DNA of 64,000 nucleotides, taken from the NCBI RefSeq assembly GCF_001542915.1, contig NZ_LNNH01000007.1, positions 1 through 64,000 of the forward strand, given 5' to 3'. A model generated the notes under the pieces. That model saw only the letters and a list, made by a program, of their open reading frames with translations. It was not told where the DNA came from and did not search any database. This DNA is from Peribacillus simplex (GTDB lineage: Bacteria > Bacillota > Bacilli > Bacillales > DSM-1321). Both the position numbers and the translations under genes were made by a program. Positions 33,887 through 41,569 of this stretch are shown here, in pieces; positions within the stretch are counted from its first letter, which is position 1, and each line of letters opens with the position of its first letter.

Positions 33887-33915
33887 TTGTGGCAAGGCTC
33901 CGATTGTGGTAAAAT
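33887..33915 (+). promoter_or_regulatory. sigma-A promoter of rlmCD
   Basis: TTGTGG (33887-33892) and TAAAAT (33910-33915) are 17 bp apart, 35 bp before the start codon. Confidence 0.65.
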
Positions 33916-33949
33916 ACAGGCTAGCATAAAAAAGAAAAGAGAAGATGAT

Positions 33950-35323
33950 ATGAAAAAAACAGCACCTGTTGCTAAAAACGATATAATAGAGGTTTTATTC
34001 GAGGACTTAACACATGAAGGAGCAGGAGTCGCTAAAGTCGATGGCTACCCAATCTTTGTTCAGAATGCCCTTCCTGGTGAAAAAGCGAAAATTAAAGTGA
34101 TGAAGGCCAATAAAGGATATGGCTTCGGCCGATTGATGGAGATTATAGAAAACAGTCCATATCGTGTCGAGGTTAAAGCGGAAGACTTCCATAAATATGG
34201 CGGATGTCAGCTGCAGCATATGAGCTACGAAGGACAGCTGGAATTCAAGGAAAAGCAAGTCCGTGAAGTGATGGCGCGGATCGGGAAATTGGAAGGCGCG
34301 GTTGTCCATCCGATCATCGGCATGGAGAACCCGACTCATTATCGAAATAAGGCGCAAGTGCCTGTCGGCGATAAGGATGGAGAGTTAATCGCGGGATTCT
34401 TTAAACCACGGACACATGAGATTGTCGAAACAAAAGAAAGCATCATCCAACATGAAGTGATCAGTGAGGCTGTTCAAGTTGTGAAGGAGATTTTCAGTAA
34501 GCTTGGCATTCCTGCTTACGATGAGGAGTCACACAAAGGTGTATTGCGGCACATCATGGCCCGTTACGGCAAGCAAACAGGCGAATTGATGATCGTTCTC
34601 GTTACAAGAACGAAAAGCATTCCTTTCATAGAAACCATCGTCAAGGAAATCGTGGACCGCCTGCCTAAAGTGAAATCAATCGTACAAAATGTGAATTCCA
34701 AGAAAACGAACGTCATCCTAGGCGATCACATGACCTTATTATGGGGCGACGAAGTGATTCATGATATGATCGGCGATGTGAAATTTGCCATTTCCGCTAA
34801 ATCCTTTTATCAAATCAACCCCGATCAAACCAAGGTTCTTTATGATAAAGCACTTGATTACGCGGGGCTAACGGGAGAAGAGACGGTGATTGATGCATAT
34901 TGCGGCATTGGCACGATCTCGTTATTCCTGGCTAAACAAGCGAAAAAAGTCATCGGTGTTGAAGTGGTGGAAGAAGCGATCGAAGATGCTCGCCGCAATG
35001 CTGAGTTGAATGAAATCACGAATGCCGAATTCATCGTTGGTGATGCTGGCAATGTTATTGCTGAATGGTACCAAAAAGGAAACACGGCCGATGTCATCGT
35101 CGTCGATCCACCTCGCAAAGGCTGTGAGGAATCTCTTCTTAACACAATCATCGAGATGAAACCGAACAAAGTGGTCTATGTATCATGCAACCCAGGCACT
35201 TTAGCTCGTGATCTTCATATCTTGGAAGCTGGTGGATATAAAGCAGTCGATATCCAGCCAGTGGATATGTTCCCGATGACGACACATGTGGAAAACGTTG
35301 TGTTATTAGAGCTTAAATCATAA
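33950..35323 (+). CDS. rlmCD: 23S rRNA (uracil-C5)-methyltransferase
   Basis: This 457-residue TRAM-plus-SAM methyltransferase matches RlmCD (YefA), which in B. subtilis methylates both U747 and U1939 of 23S rRNA. An N-terminal TRAM domain (about residues 5-60), the SAM-binding [23 protein letters not shown] and the catalytic Cys in [12 protein letters not shown] are visible. Only one Cys lies in the GGCQLQHM region, so the iron-sulfur cluster of E. coli RlmD is absent. ATG 33950 follows AGAGAAGATG. Confidence 0.93.
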   Translation: MKKTAPVAKNDIIEVLFEDLTHEGAGVAKVDGYPIFVQNALPGEKAKIKVMKANKGYGFGRLMEIIENSPYRVEVKAEDFHKYGGCQLQHMSYEGQLEFKEKQVREVMARIGKLEGAVVHPIIGMENPTHYRNKAQVPVGDKDGELIAGFFKPRTHEIVETKESIIQHEVISEAVQVVKEIFSKLGIPAYDEESHKGVLRHIMARYGKQTGELMIVLVTRTKSIPFIETIVKEIVDRLPKVKSIVQNVNSKKTNVILGDHMTLLWGDEVIHDMIGDVKFAISAKSFYQINPDQTKVLYDKALDYAGLTGEETVIDAYCGIGTISLFLAKQAKKVIGVEVVEEAIEDARRNAELNEITNAEFIVGDAGNVIAEWYQKGNTADVIVVDPPRKGCEESLLNTIIEMKPNKVVYVSCNPGTLARDLHILEAGGYKAVDIQPVDMFPMTTHVENVVLLELKS

Positions 35324-35329
35324 CCTAAC

Positions 35330-35362
35330 AAAGAGTCCAGTCCTCGTGACAGGGCTCTTTTT
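35330..35362 (+). terminator. terminator after rlmCD
   Basis: AAAGAGTCC pairs with GGGCTCTTT (one G-T), followed by TTCC. Confidence 0.8.
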
Positions 35363-35483
35363 CCTTAAGTTCTGCTGTTGATAAGGAGGGTTTTTTTCAC
35401 TTGTATATTCTCGACTCCCTAACTTGGACATATATTAAGAAATATGAAATGGGAGGCAAGGTGATTTTATCAATTTTCAAAAA

Positions 35484-36035
35484 GTGGTGGCTGTCATTGT
35501 TGGTAGCTTTTTGTTGGGTTTCGGAATCAATGGTTTTTTAGTCCCTCATCACCTGATAGACGGCGGCGTTATTGGAATTGCCCTCATCCTACATTATTTT
35601 TTTGGTTTTCAAACGGGACTTTCGATGCTAGTCCTTAGTGTGCCTATATTTTTTTATGCATGGTGCTATGAACGGCCCTTTTTCTATAGCAGTGTCCACG
35701 GTCTGCTTTTGACCTCCCTGTTCATGGATTGGCTAAACCCGCTGAAAAAGGTTTTTTCCTTATCGATACTGACCAGCTCCTTAATAGGCGGAGTTATCAT
35801 AGGAATGGGCATCGGGCTCATGCTTCGATATGAGACAAGCAGCGGCGGAACGGATATGCTAGCCAAAATCATATCCAAATCCTCCTCATTGGATATTGCT
35901 TTAGCGATTATCCTTATAGATACCCTCATCATTTCAGCGGCTGTCTTCACCCTGGGTGTGGAAATATTCTTGTTTTCATGCGTGACGATCGTCATTATCG
36001 GTCTGACCACCTCGCTTTTGAAAGTGAGACATTAA
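35484..36035 (+). CDS. YitT family membrane protein (short form)
   Basis: This protein of about 183 residues has five to six hydrophobic segments and the YitT/DUF161 signatures GFGINGFLVPHHLIDGGVIGIAL and ETSSGGTDMLAKII. It lacks the C-terminal DUF2179 domain of long YitT proteins; its transport role is unknown. The first usable start codon is GTG 35484, 27 bases after a good GGGAGG site. In-frame codons between site and GTG read DFINFQK, and an ATC at 35469 sits where an ATG would be expected, so the true start is uncertain. Confidence 0.75.
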   Translation: MVAVIVGSFLLGFGINGFLVPHHLIDGGVIGIALILHYFFGFQTGLSMLVLSVPIFFYAWCYERPFFYSSVHGLLLTSLFMDWLNPLKKVFSLSILTSSLIGGVIIGMGIGLMLRYETSSGGTDMLAKIISKSSSLDIALAIILIDTLIISAAVFTLGVEIFLFSCVTIVIIGLTTSLLKVRH

Positions 36036-36045
36036 CTTGCGGCCA

Positions 36046-36906
36046 TCAGTTTTTTAAGATATATGCTACATCGTCAATTGCTTTTTGCAGCTTTACGCTG
36101 TTCTTGCTATACATTTCTTTAGCTTCCTTTGACTCCGTCCCGAGGGCAAACAATTCCAAATCGGCCTGGCATTTTTTCAAGGTTGCCAGCAGTAAAGGTT
36201 TTTCTTGTGGAGAAGGAATCTTGAGTTTATCATCAAAAAGGTCGACCGTTAATTCCCCATTGGAATTCGCTTGGGCAAGAAAAACATTTTCAAGGGTCAC
36301 CCCCAGCTTATCTATTTCAGTATGAAGCCAATTACGATTCAGTCCTATCGTTGAAAGTGGTTCATCAAGTATAAGGCCGTCCATGACGACTGTTTGCGGC
36401 TCCTTGACTGCTGCGACTGGAATGTTAAGATCTTTAGGTGTCAAAGGCTGATTCTGCTTCTTTAACATGACCGAAAAATCCCCGTTCGCTTCCAGTAAGG
36501 CAAACTCGACTTCGGAAACATCGAAGACATCCTTTTTCCGAAGCAAGGCTAACAACTCATCGATTGTATATTTTTCTTTCTTCAGATTATCTTCCATGAC
36601 CTTGCCATCCTTGATGAAAACGGACGCTTTTCCTTCTACAAGATCACGGAAGGTTTTGCTTTTTAATGATATCGACCCTGCAAGGAAGGGAGCCAAGGCA
36701 AAAACGAGGATGGACAGTACCCCGTGTATAATGTTTCCCTCCACTTTGGTAGCCAATTCCGCCCCGACATTACCAATGGTTATGCCTGTAACATATTCAA
36801 AAAAGGAAAGCTGGGATAATTGTTTTTTCCCTAACACTTTCGTGATCAAGAAAAGAACGATTAAAAAGAATAGTGACCGCATTACGATTTCTAACCAATT
36901 CGGCAT
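36046..36906 (-). CDS. DUF421 (YetF-like) membrane protein with DUF1657-like tail
   Basis: This 286-residue protein has three N-terminal membrane helices, then a DUF421 cytoplasmic domain (LVEGKASVFIKDGKV, YTIDELLALLRKKDVFDVSEVEFALLE). The last 60 residues (LLLATLKKCQADLELFALGTESKEAK) resemble the separate DUF1657 proteins next door. GGAGGTG precedes the ATG at 36906. It ends the spoVAD/DUF1657 cluster, in which YetF-type proteins recur in spore heat-resistance operons. The exact role is unknown. Confidence 0.82.
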   Translation of the reverse strand: MPNWLEIVMRSLFFLIVLFLITKVLGKKQLSQLSFFEYVTGITIGNVGAELATKVEGNIIHGVLSILVFALAPFLAGSISLKSKTFRDLVEGKASVFIKDGKVMEDNLKKEKYTIDELLALLRKKDVFDVSEVEFALLEANGDFSVMLKKQNQPLTPKDLNIPVAAVKEPQTVVMDGLILDEPLSTIGLNRNWLHTEIDKLGVTLENVFLAQANSNGELTVDLFDDKLKIPSPQEKPLLLATLKKCQADLELFALGTESKEAKEMYSKNSVKLQKAIDDVAYILKN

Positions 36907-36936
36907 TACCTAACACCTCCTGCAATAATCCATGTT

Positions 36937-37143
36937 CTAAAAGCCTTTATATTGCGGTTCTTCCAGCTCCAGTTTTCCGACGCGTTCCTGTACCTCCCTC
37001 ATGACCTCATTCACCACCAGCATCGTTTCATGCAAGGCTCGCTTCGATTCTTCATCTTGGGTCCGAAGTGCCAAGCTGGATAACCCGGCTTCGATTCCTT
37101 TTAGGCTGGAGACACATTGCTTCACTTCTGATGCTATCGTCAT
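36937..37143 (-). CDS. DUF1657 protein
   Basis: This 68-residue helical protein ends in LELEEPQYKGF, matching the DUF1657 family found in spoVA-2mob-type operons. GAGGAGGATG precedes the ATG at 37143. It lies between spoVAD and the DUF421 gene with short gaps, clearly in one operon. The function is unknown. Confidence 0.85.
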   Translation of the reverse strand: MTIASEVKQCVSSLKGIEAGLSSLALRTQDEESKRALHETMLVVNEVMREVQERVGKLELEEPQYKGF

Positions 37144-37191
37144 GGTGCATCCTCCTCTAAATTCGAAAATCAAGCATCATTTCCTAAAAAG

Positions 37192-38211
37192 TCATGGTTG
37201 CGGCTCACCGTCAAATTCAATTGATACAGCATGGGCAATTGCTGGAATCGTTTCATTTTGTTGAAAGGAAAGGGGAGATAACAACGCACCCGTGGCCACG
37301 ACGAGCATCTTATTGATTTCGCCTTTTTTCATCCGGTTCAATAAATGCCCATAAACGACGGCCGCCGAACAACCCGGTCCGCTTGCCCCTGAGAGGACAG
37401 GCTGTCCGTCCCGATATATCATTGTACCGCAATCCATATATTGCTCTTTCTTCATTTTGATTCCATGGTTATTCAATAACTCCAATGAAACATCATGCCC
37501 AATCTGGCCTAAATCGCCGGTCACAATTAAATCATAATAGGATGGATCCAAATTCCGTTCTCTTAAATGGGCTTCAATGGTATCGACCGCAGCAGGTGCC
37601 ATGGCCCCACCCATATTGAAAGGGTCGGTCAACCCCATGTCGATCACACGTCCGATCGTAGCTGAAGTGACCCTCGGTCCTGTTCCAGCCTTGCTTAATA
37701 AAGCCACTCCTGCACCAGTAACGGTCCATTGTGCGGTTGGTGGTTTTTGCCCGCCATATTCAGTAGGGTAGCGGAATTGTTTCTCCACGGCAGCGTTATG
37801 GCTCGATGCCCCTGTCAATAAGTAATCTGCCCCGTTCGTATTGACGAGGTACGCGCCGAGAGCTAGACCCTCCATGGACGTGGAGCAGGCTCCAAACAAG
37901 CCGAGGTAAGGAGTGCCCAGAGTGCGGCAAGCAAAGCTGGTGGGTGTCATTTGGTTGATAAGGTCGCCTCCAAGGAAAAATTGAATCTGTTCCTTCTGGA
38001 GGCCAGCCTTTTCGATTGCCTTCGTACACGCGTCTTCCAATAACACCTTATGAGCTTTTTCATAGGTATCTTGATTAATCCACAAATCGGAATGAAGGAG
38101 ATCGAAATCATCGGCAAGCAATCCGTTCGCCTCGAAAGGGCCGCCGACGGTACCGGTTGAGACAATGACGGGCTTCTGGTCAAACACCCAAGTGCGATGC
38201 CCTGTATGCAT
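37192..38211 (-). CDS. spoVAD: stage V sporulation protein AD
   Basis: SpoVAD (339 residues) is a thiolase-fold protein that binds dipicolinic acid during its movement into and out of the spore core. The FFLGGDLINQMTPTSFACR and GLFGACSTSMEG segments are typical. It is full length. Unusually, the membrane partners SpoVAC and SpoVAEb are not beside it; the neighbours are DUF1657 and DUF421 genes. GAGGTGG precedes the ATG. A SigG-like promoter lies at 38240-38269. Confidence 0.93.
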   Translation of the reverse strand: MHTGHRTWVFDQKPVIVSTGTVGGPFEANGLLADDFDLLHSDLWINQDTYEKAHKVLLEDACTKAIEKAGLQKEQIQFFLGGDLINQMTPTSFACRTLGTPYLGLFGACSTSMEGLALGAYLVNTNGADYLLTGASSHNAAVEKQFRYPTEYGGQKPPTAQWTVTGAGVALLSKAGTGPRVTSATIGRVIDMGLTDPFNMGGAMAPAAVDTIEAHLRERNLDPSYYDLIVTGDLGQIGHDVSLELLNNHGIKMKKEQYMDCGTMIYRDGQPVLSGASGPGCSAAVVYGHLLNRMKKGEINKMLVVATGALLSPLSFQQNETIPAIAHAVSIEFDGEPQP

Positions 38212-38239
38212 GGAAAACCACCTCTTTTTGTTTTTTTAC

Positions 38240-38269
38240 TCGTATGTACAAATGGACTTATATATATAA
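38240..38269 (-). promoter_or_regulatory. candidate SigG promoter of spoVAD
   Basis: On the minus strand, TTATA (38265-38269) and CATACGA (38240-38246) are 18 bp apart. The SigG consensus is GHATR and CATWMTA, so the match is 4/5 and 6/7. It lies 29 bp before the start codon. Confidence 0.5.
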
Positions 38270-38300
38270 AAAAGGTTGATCGATGAAACCAACCTTTTTT
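38268..38300. terminator. bidirectional terminator between DUF1657 and spoVAD
   Basis: AAAAAAGGTTG (38268-38278) pairs with CAACCTTTTTT (38290-38300), a symmetric hairpin with T-runs in both directions. It separates the first DUF1657 gene from spoVAD. Confidence 0.85.
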
Positions 38301-38313
38301 ATAGGAAAGTCCA

Positions 38314-38517
38314 TTATTGTTTGTATTGTGGTTCCTCGTTCTCGATTTCATTAATGCGAGGAGTAATGCTGTCTACAATCGTTTGGGTTTGTTGCGCCGC
38401 TTGTTGGTAGAGCTGTTTGGCTTGCTCATTATCGGTGGAAAGAGCGAAGGTTTCAAAGCTCGCTTGCGCACTTTTAAGACCGGCTAAAGTAGTTTTAACA
38501 TCATTGATTACAGTCAT
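38314..38517 (-). CDS. DUF1657 protein
   Basis: This 67-residue helical protein ends in ENEEPQYKQ, a close relative of the DUF1657 protein at 36937-37143. AAGGGGGAA precedes the ATG. It is the promoter-proximal member of the spoVAD cluster but is followed by a terminator, so may be made in excess. Confidence 0.85.
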   Translation of the reverse strand: MTVINDVKTTLAGLKSAQASFETFALSTDNEQAKQLYQQAAQQTQTIVDSITPRINEIENEEPQYKQ

Positions 38518-38550
38518 TTCCGGATTCCCCCTTGTTTTATATTGCCTTTT

Positions 38551-38580
38551 TAGCGTAAGGAAAATTTCGGCTTTATATAC
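38551..38580 (-). promoter_or_regulatory. candidate SigG promoter of the first DUF1657 gene
   Basis: On the minus strand, GTATA (38576-38580) and TACGCTA (38551-38557) are 18 bp apart. The -35 fits SigG perfectly and the -10 matches 4 of 7. It lies 34 bp before the start codon. Confidence 0.45.
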
Positions 38581-38595
38581 GTGCCAATTTTTCCT

Positions 38596-38615
38596 TTAAT
38601 CAAACGTTTGATTAA
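38596..38615. promoter_or_regulatory. perfect 20-bp palindrome, possible operator
   Basis: Half-sites TTAATC and GATTAA flank AAACGTTT, making a perfect dyad between the divergent DUF1657 and amt-operon promoters. The size and symmetry suit a TetR-type repressor. The same half-sites with an 8-bp centre recur at 40725-40744. Confidence 0.6.
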
Positions 38616-38644
38616 TAGGAAGAGAGCAAGTTTTGATTTAAATA

Positions 38645-38673
38645 TTGACTCAATTCAGAATTGTGCATATAAT
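38645..38673 (+). promoter_or_regulatory. strong sigma-A promoter of the amt operon
   Basis: TTGACT (38645-38650) and a perfect TATAAT (38668-38673) have a 17-bp spacer, 40 bp before the first gene. Confidence 0.85.
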
Positions 38674-38712
38674 AATTAGAAAATATAACGTCATCACGTG
38701 AGGTGATATAAC

Positions 38713-39126
38713 ATGGAAATTATGGATGATGTATATAATAGAACGGTTTTAGAGATATCATCTGAAGATGCCGTAAAAGACTTGCAATTCATTAAAAATA
38801 AACAACAGTCTGAAATTGAATCGATTAAATACAAAATTCATAAATACGAACAAAAGCGAAGTGCTGAGGAAGCTTGGTATCAATCCCTTTCTCCATTGAA
38901 ACGGTTTTTTACCGGGCATGCACCAAGCCATCACAAGGCAGTGGAGCATTTGGTGAATGTCAAAGATAGATATAAAAAAATCGAGACGATAAAGCGAAAG
39001 ATCGCTTTTTTGGATGAAGTGATTGGCATGCTGGAAGCGGAACCGGAAAGGCGGGAATTACATTTGCCCACTGACATCATTAAAGAGATGATCGCCAGTC
39101 AGAAAGACGAGGGACGACCAAGATGA
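38713..39126 (+). CDS. hypothetical coiled-coil protein upstream of amt
   Basis: This 137-residue charged protein is mostly helical, with predicted coiled coil (LQFIKNKQQSEIESIKYKIHKYEQKR and VKDRYKKIETIKRKIAFLDEVIGMLE) and no membrane segment or signal. I do not recognise a family. GAGGTGAT precedes ATG 38713. Its stop overlaps the amt start by ATGA, implying coupled translation. A partner or regulator of the transporter is a possible role, but that is inference from position only. Confidence 0.7.
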   Translation: MEIMDDVYNRTVLEISSEDAVKDLQFIKNKQQSEIESIKYKIHKYEQKRSAEEAWYQSLSPLKRFFTGHAPSHHKAVEHLVNVKDRYKKIETIKRKIAFLDEVIGMLEAEPERRELHLPTDIIKEMIASQKDEGRPR

Positions 39127-40409
39127 CATTAGAAACGTTAAACGCGGGCTTGGATACGATTTGGGTCGTTTTGACGGCAGCGATGATATTACTGATGGAA
39201 GGTGGGTTTGCCTTATTGGAGGCGGGATTCGTTCGGACCAAAAATAATGTGAATATCATCATGAAGGTTTTTGCCGATATCACGATCGGGACGCTATGTT
39301 ATTTTGTCATTGGTTTTGGCTTAATGTATGGAACCGATGTATTTGGTCTTGTCGGGACAAGCGGCTTTCTGCTCAAAGGTGATTTATCGCATATCGACCT
39401 GACGATTTCCATTGATGCCTATTGGTTATTTCAAGGGGCATTCGTCATTGCCGTCATCTCCATCGTTTCCGGAGCGGTTGCCGAGAGAATTAATTTTCGG
39501 GCATACCTCATTTTTGTCGTCATGATGACGGCCTTCATCTATCCGGTAGCAGGACACTGGATTTGGGGCGGAGGCTGGTTAAACGAGTTAGGCATGCAGG
39601 ACTTTGCAGGGTCGGCTGTCATTCATGCACTCGGTGGTTTTTCTGCACTGGCGGCCGCCATAGTCATTGGGCCGAGAGCAGGAAAATTCACCGCGGTGGG
39701 AACAAGCTCGATTTCACTGCCGAGCAACCTCCCGTTGGCTTCTGTCGGAGCCTTTCTCTTATGGTTCGGCTGGTTTGGGTTTAATGCTGGAAGCACTTTG
39801 CAGGCTACAGATGCCCGCATTGGCCATATTGCCATCGTCACGATGCTCTCAGCGGCATCTGGAGGGGCTGTGACGTTGCTTTATACACTATTCAGGTATG
39901 GCAGATCGGATGCACCATCCGTCATTAATGGCTCACTTGCAGGACTTGTCGGGATCACGGCAGGCTGTGCATTCGTTAGTGATCTTGCTGCAATACTGAT
40001 CGGAGCCATTTCCGGGCTGCTGATGCTCGCTGCAACCAATTGGCTGGAGGCCAGGAAAATCGACGATCCGGTGGGCGCCTTTCCCGTTCATGCGGCCTCT
40101 GGCATGTGGGGGACGATAGCATTGGGCCTTTTCTCCACTGAAGGCGGATTGTTTACAGGTGGAGGATGGCATTTACTTGGGGTGCAATCGGTAGGATTAG
40201 TGGCACTATGCCTATGGGGCTTCTCACTGACATGGATCGTTTTTAAAATCATCAATATTTGGGTCCCGACAAGATCGACTGATGAAGAGGAAGAACTGGG
40301 TTTGGATATCAGCTATCACGGAATCATGGCCACACATACTTCGCCGGAATTCATCAAGGTCGAAGAATACTTTAAGCGGGATGAAGAAGCGAAAGATGTT
40401 TCACGTTAA
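39123..40409 (+). CDS. amt: ammonium transporter
   Basis: This 428-residue Amt/NrgA family channel has about 11 membrane helices. Family landmarks are EGGFALLEAGFVRTKN, WGGGWL, DFAGSAVIHALGGFSAL and HAASGMWGT, with the conserved Asp and His of the conduction path. It moves ammonium across the cytoplasmic membrane. No GlnK (PII) gene accompanies it; instead an unknown coiled-coil gene precedes it and overlaps its start. The C-terminal tail is cytoplasmic and charged. Confidence 0.95.
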   Translation: MTLETLNAGLDTIWVVLTAAMILLMEGGFALLEAGFVRTKNNVNIIMKVFADITIGTLCYFVIGFGLMYGTDVFGLVGTSGFLLKGDLSHIDLTISIDAYWLFQGAFVIAVISIVSGAVAERINFRAYLIFVVMMTAFIYPVAGHWIWGGGWLNELGMQDFAGSAVIHALGGFSALAAAIVIGPRAGKFTAVGTSSISLPSNLPLASVGAFLLWFGWFGFNAGSTLQATDARIGHIAIVTMLSAASGGAVTLLYTLFRYGRSDAPSVINGSLAGLVGITAGCAFVSDLAAILIGAISGLLMLAATNWLEARKIDDPVGAFPVHAASGMWGTIALGLFSTEGGLFTGGGWHLLGVQSVGLVALCLWGFSLTWIVFKIINIWVPTRSTDEEEELGLDISYHGIMATHTSPEFIKVEEYFKRDEEAKDVSR

Positions 40410-40444
40410 AACTAATGGTAGAATCAAGTAAGAGGTGATTACAA

Positions 40445-40681
40445 ATGAGCACATGCAACCTTAATCATTCACAGCAAGATGTCAACCTGAAATTGAATGC
40501 TCAACTGGAATTTTTACCACCAACATTGAGCCAAGCATTAAATCTTTTTCTGGATAATGACCATTCGCAGGAAACCTTGAATGAACTTTTTCACCTATTG
40601 AAAAAATATGACTTGTCCTCCAAGGAGGAACAAGAATCAAGAAATCAAAAAATGAACCATCTTATGCTGGAACGGGAATGA
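40445..40681 (+). CDS. small hypothetical protein
   Basis: This 78-residue hydrophilic, helical protein (start MSTCNLNHSQQDVNLKLNAQLEFLPPTLSQAL) has no recognised domain or membrane segment. AGAGGTGATT precedes ATG 40445, 35 bp after amt, and a terminator overlaps its last codons. It is probably the third gene of the amt operon. Confidence 0.65.
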   Translation: MSTCNLNHSQQDVNLKLNAQLEFLPPTLSQALNLFLDNDHSQETLNELFHLLKKYDLSSKEEQESRNQKMNHLMLERE

Positions 40682-40697
40682 AGCCCGTTCTTTTTTT
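40670..40697 (+). terminator. terminator of the amt operon
   Basis: GAACGGG pairs with CCCGTTC around a 7-base loop, followed by seven Ts. Confidence 0.92.
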
Positions 40698-40724
40698 ATC
40701 TGTTTTTTTGTTGTAATGACATTA

Positions 40725-40744
40725 TTAATCGATCGATTGATTAA
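40725..40744. promoter_or_regulatory. second TTAATC-N8-GATTAA dyad
   Basis: The same half-sites as at 38596-38615 flank GATCGATT. The centre is imperfectly symmetric. It lies just after the amt operon terminator and has no obvious promoter beside it. Confidence 0.45.
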
Positions 40745-40760
40745 TTTTTTATAGAAATGG

Positions 40761-40830
40761 GCGAGTGAAAGAAGAACACGTCAATTCGCGAGTGAAAGTT
40801 CGAAACTCGCGAGTAAAGTGCCCAAATTGA
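40761..40830. repeat. GCGAGT(G)AAAG intergenic repeat
   Basis: Three units beginning GCGAGT at 40761, 40788 and 40809 (spacing 27 and 21 bp), each continuing GAAAG or AAAG, contain a small dyad CGCGAGT/ACTCGCG. It is non-coding and lies between the amt terminator and the end of the convergent coiled-coil gene. Confidence 0.6.
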
Positions 40831-40874
40831 AGATAAAAAAATGAAGCCCATTATGAGCTCCACTTATCTTACAT

Positions 40875-41327
40875 TTAAAAGCCATCATCTGTTGCGTTGA
40901 AGGGGATATTGAGGTTCCTTTCGACGGCGCGCAGGCGTTGATTAAGCCTGTTCAGTCTATTGGTATGACGCTGATCGGTTTGACTTAGCCTGGATATTTC
41001 TTGGTTAACACGGTTCACTTCCCGGTTTACACGTGTGATTTCTTGGTTGAGGCGAGTGAGTTCCCGCGTTTGTCGCTCATTTTGCCGCTCTAGTTCACGT
41101 ACCCTTCTTTCGAGTTGCTGAGATTGCGGCGGCTGCCTGTCGGAGTCGAATGGGTCTGTTGAAGAATTGAATGGGTTTTCTTGATTCTGTGGGAGGTTCC
41201 ATTCCTGCTGAGGAACATACTCAGAATCAAATCGTTCTGGCTGTTGAAAATAGGGGTTGAAACTCGGCTGAATGTACTGCTGATTTCCGTTTTGTTGTGG
41301 ATAAGGATAAAATCCGGATGAATTCAT
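40875..41327 (-). CDS. hypothetical coiled-coil protein, Gln/Pro-rich N-terminus
   Basis: This 150-residue protein has an N-terminal half rich in Gln, Pro, Asn, Tyr and Phe (PYPQQNGNQQYIQPSF). From about residue 70 to 140 runs a regular coiled coil with repeated RELERQ, RLNQEI and RVNREV heptads. AAGGAG precedes the ATG at 41327. The -10-like CATAAGTTA at 41365-41373 (minus strand) fits the SigE/SigK -10 form CATANNNTA, so a spore coat or mother-cell protein is possible. I do not recognise the family. Confidence 0.7.
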   Translation of the reverse strand: MNSSGFYPYPQQNGNQQYIQPSFNPYFQQPERFDSEYVPQQEWNLPQNQENPFNSSTDPFDSDRQPPQSQQLERRVRELERQNERQTRELTRLNQEITRVNREVNRVNQEISRLSQTDQRHTNRLNRLNQRLRAVERNLNIPFNATDDGF

Positions 41328-41569
41328 TGTCAACACTCCTTTTAAATTCAGGATGGATACGTAATAACTTATGTAAGTTCTGGTGAAGTGGCAAGGCGAT
41401 AGCCTATAAAAGCCAGTTGGGCGGGTGTGTTTTTCAAAGAAAAATTTCAATAAATTTGCAGAAATCAATCTGTTCCTATATCGTTTAAGATAGAGAGAAA
41501 TCTTCGCATATTGAAACTTATCAAAAGGATAATCCGTATATATAGAAAAGCGTGTAAGTCAGGAGTGTA

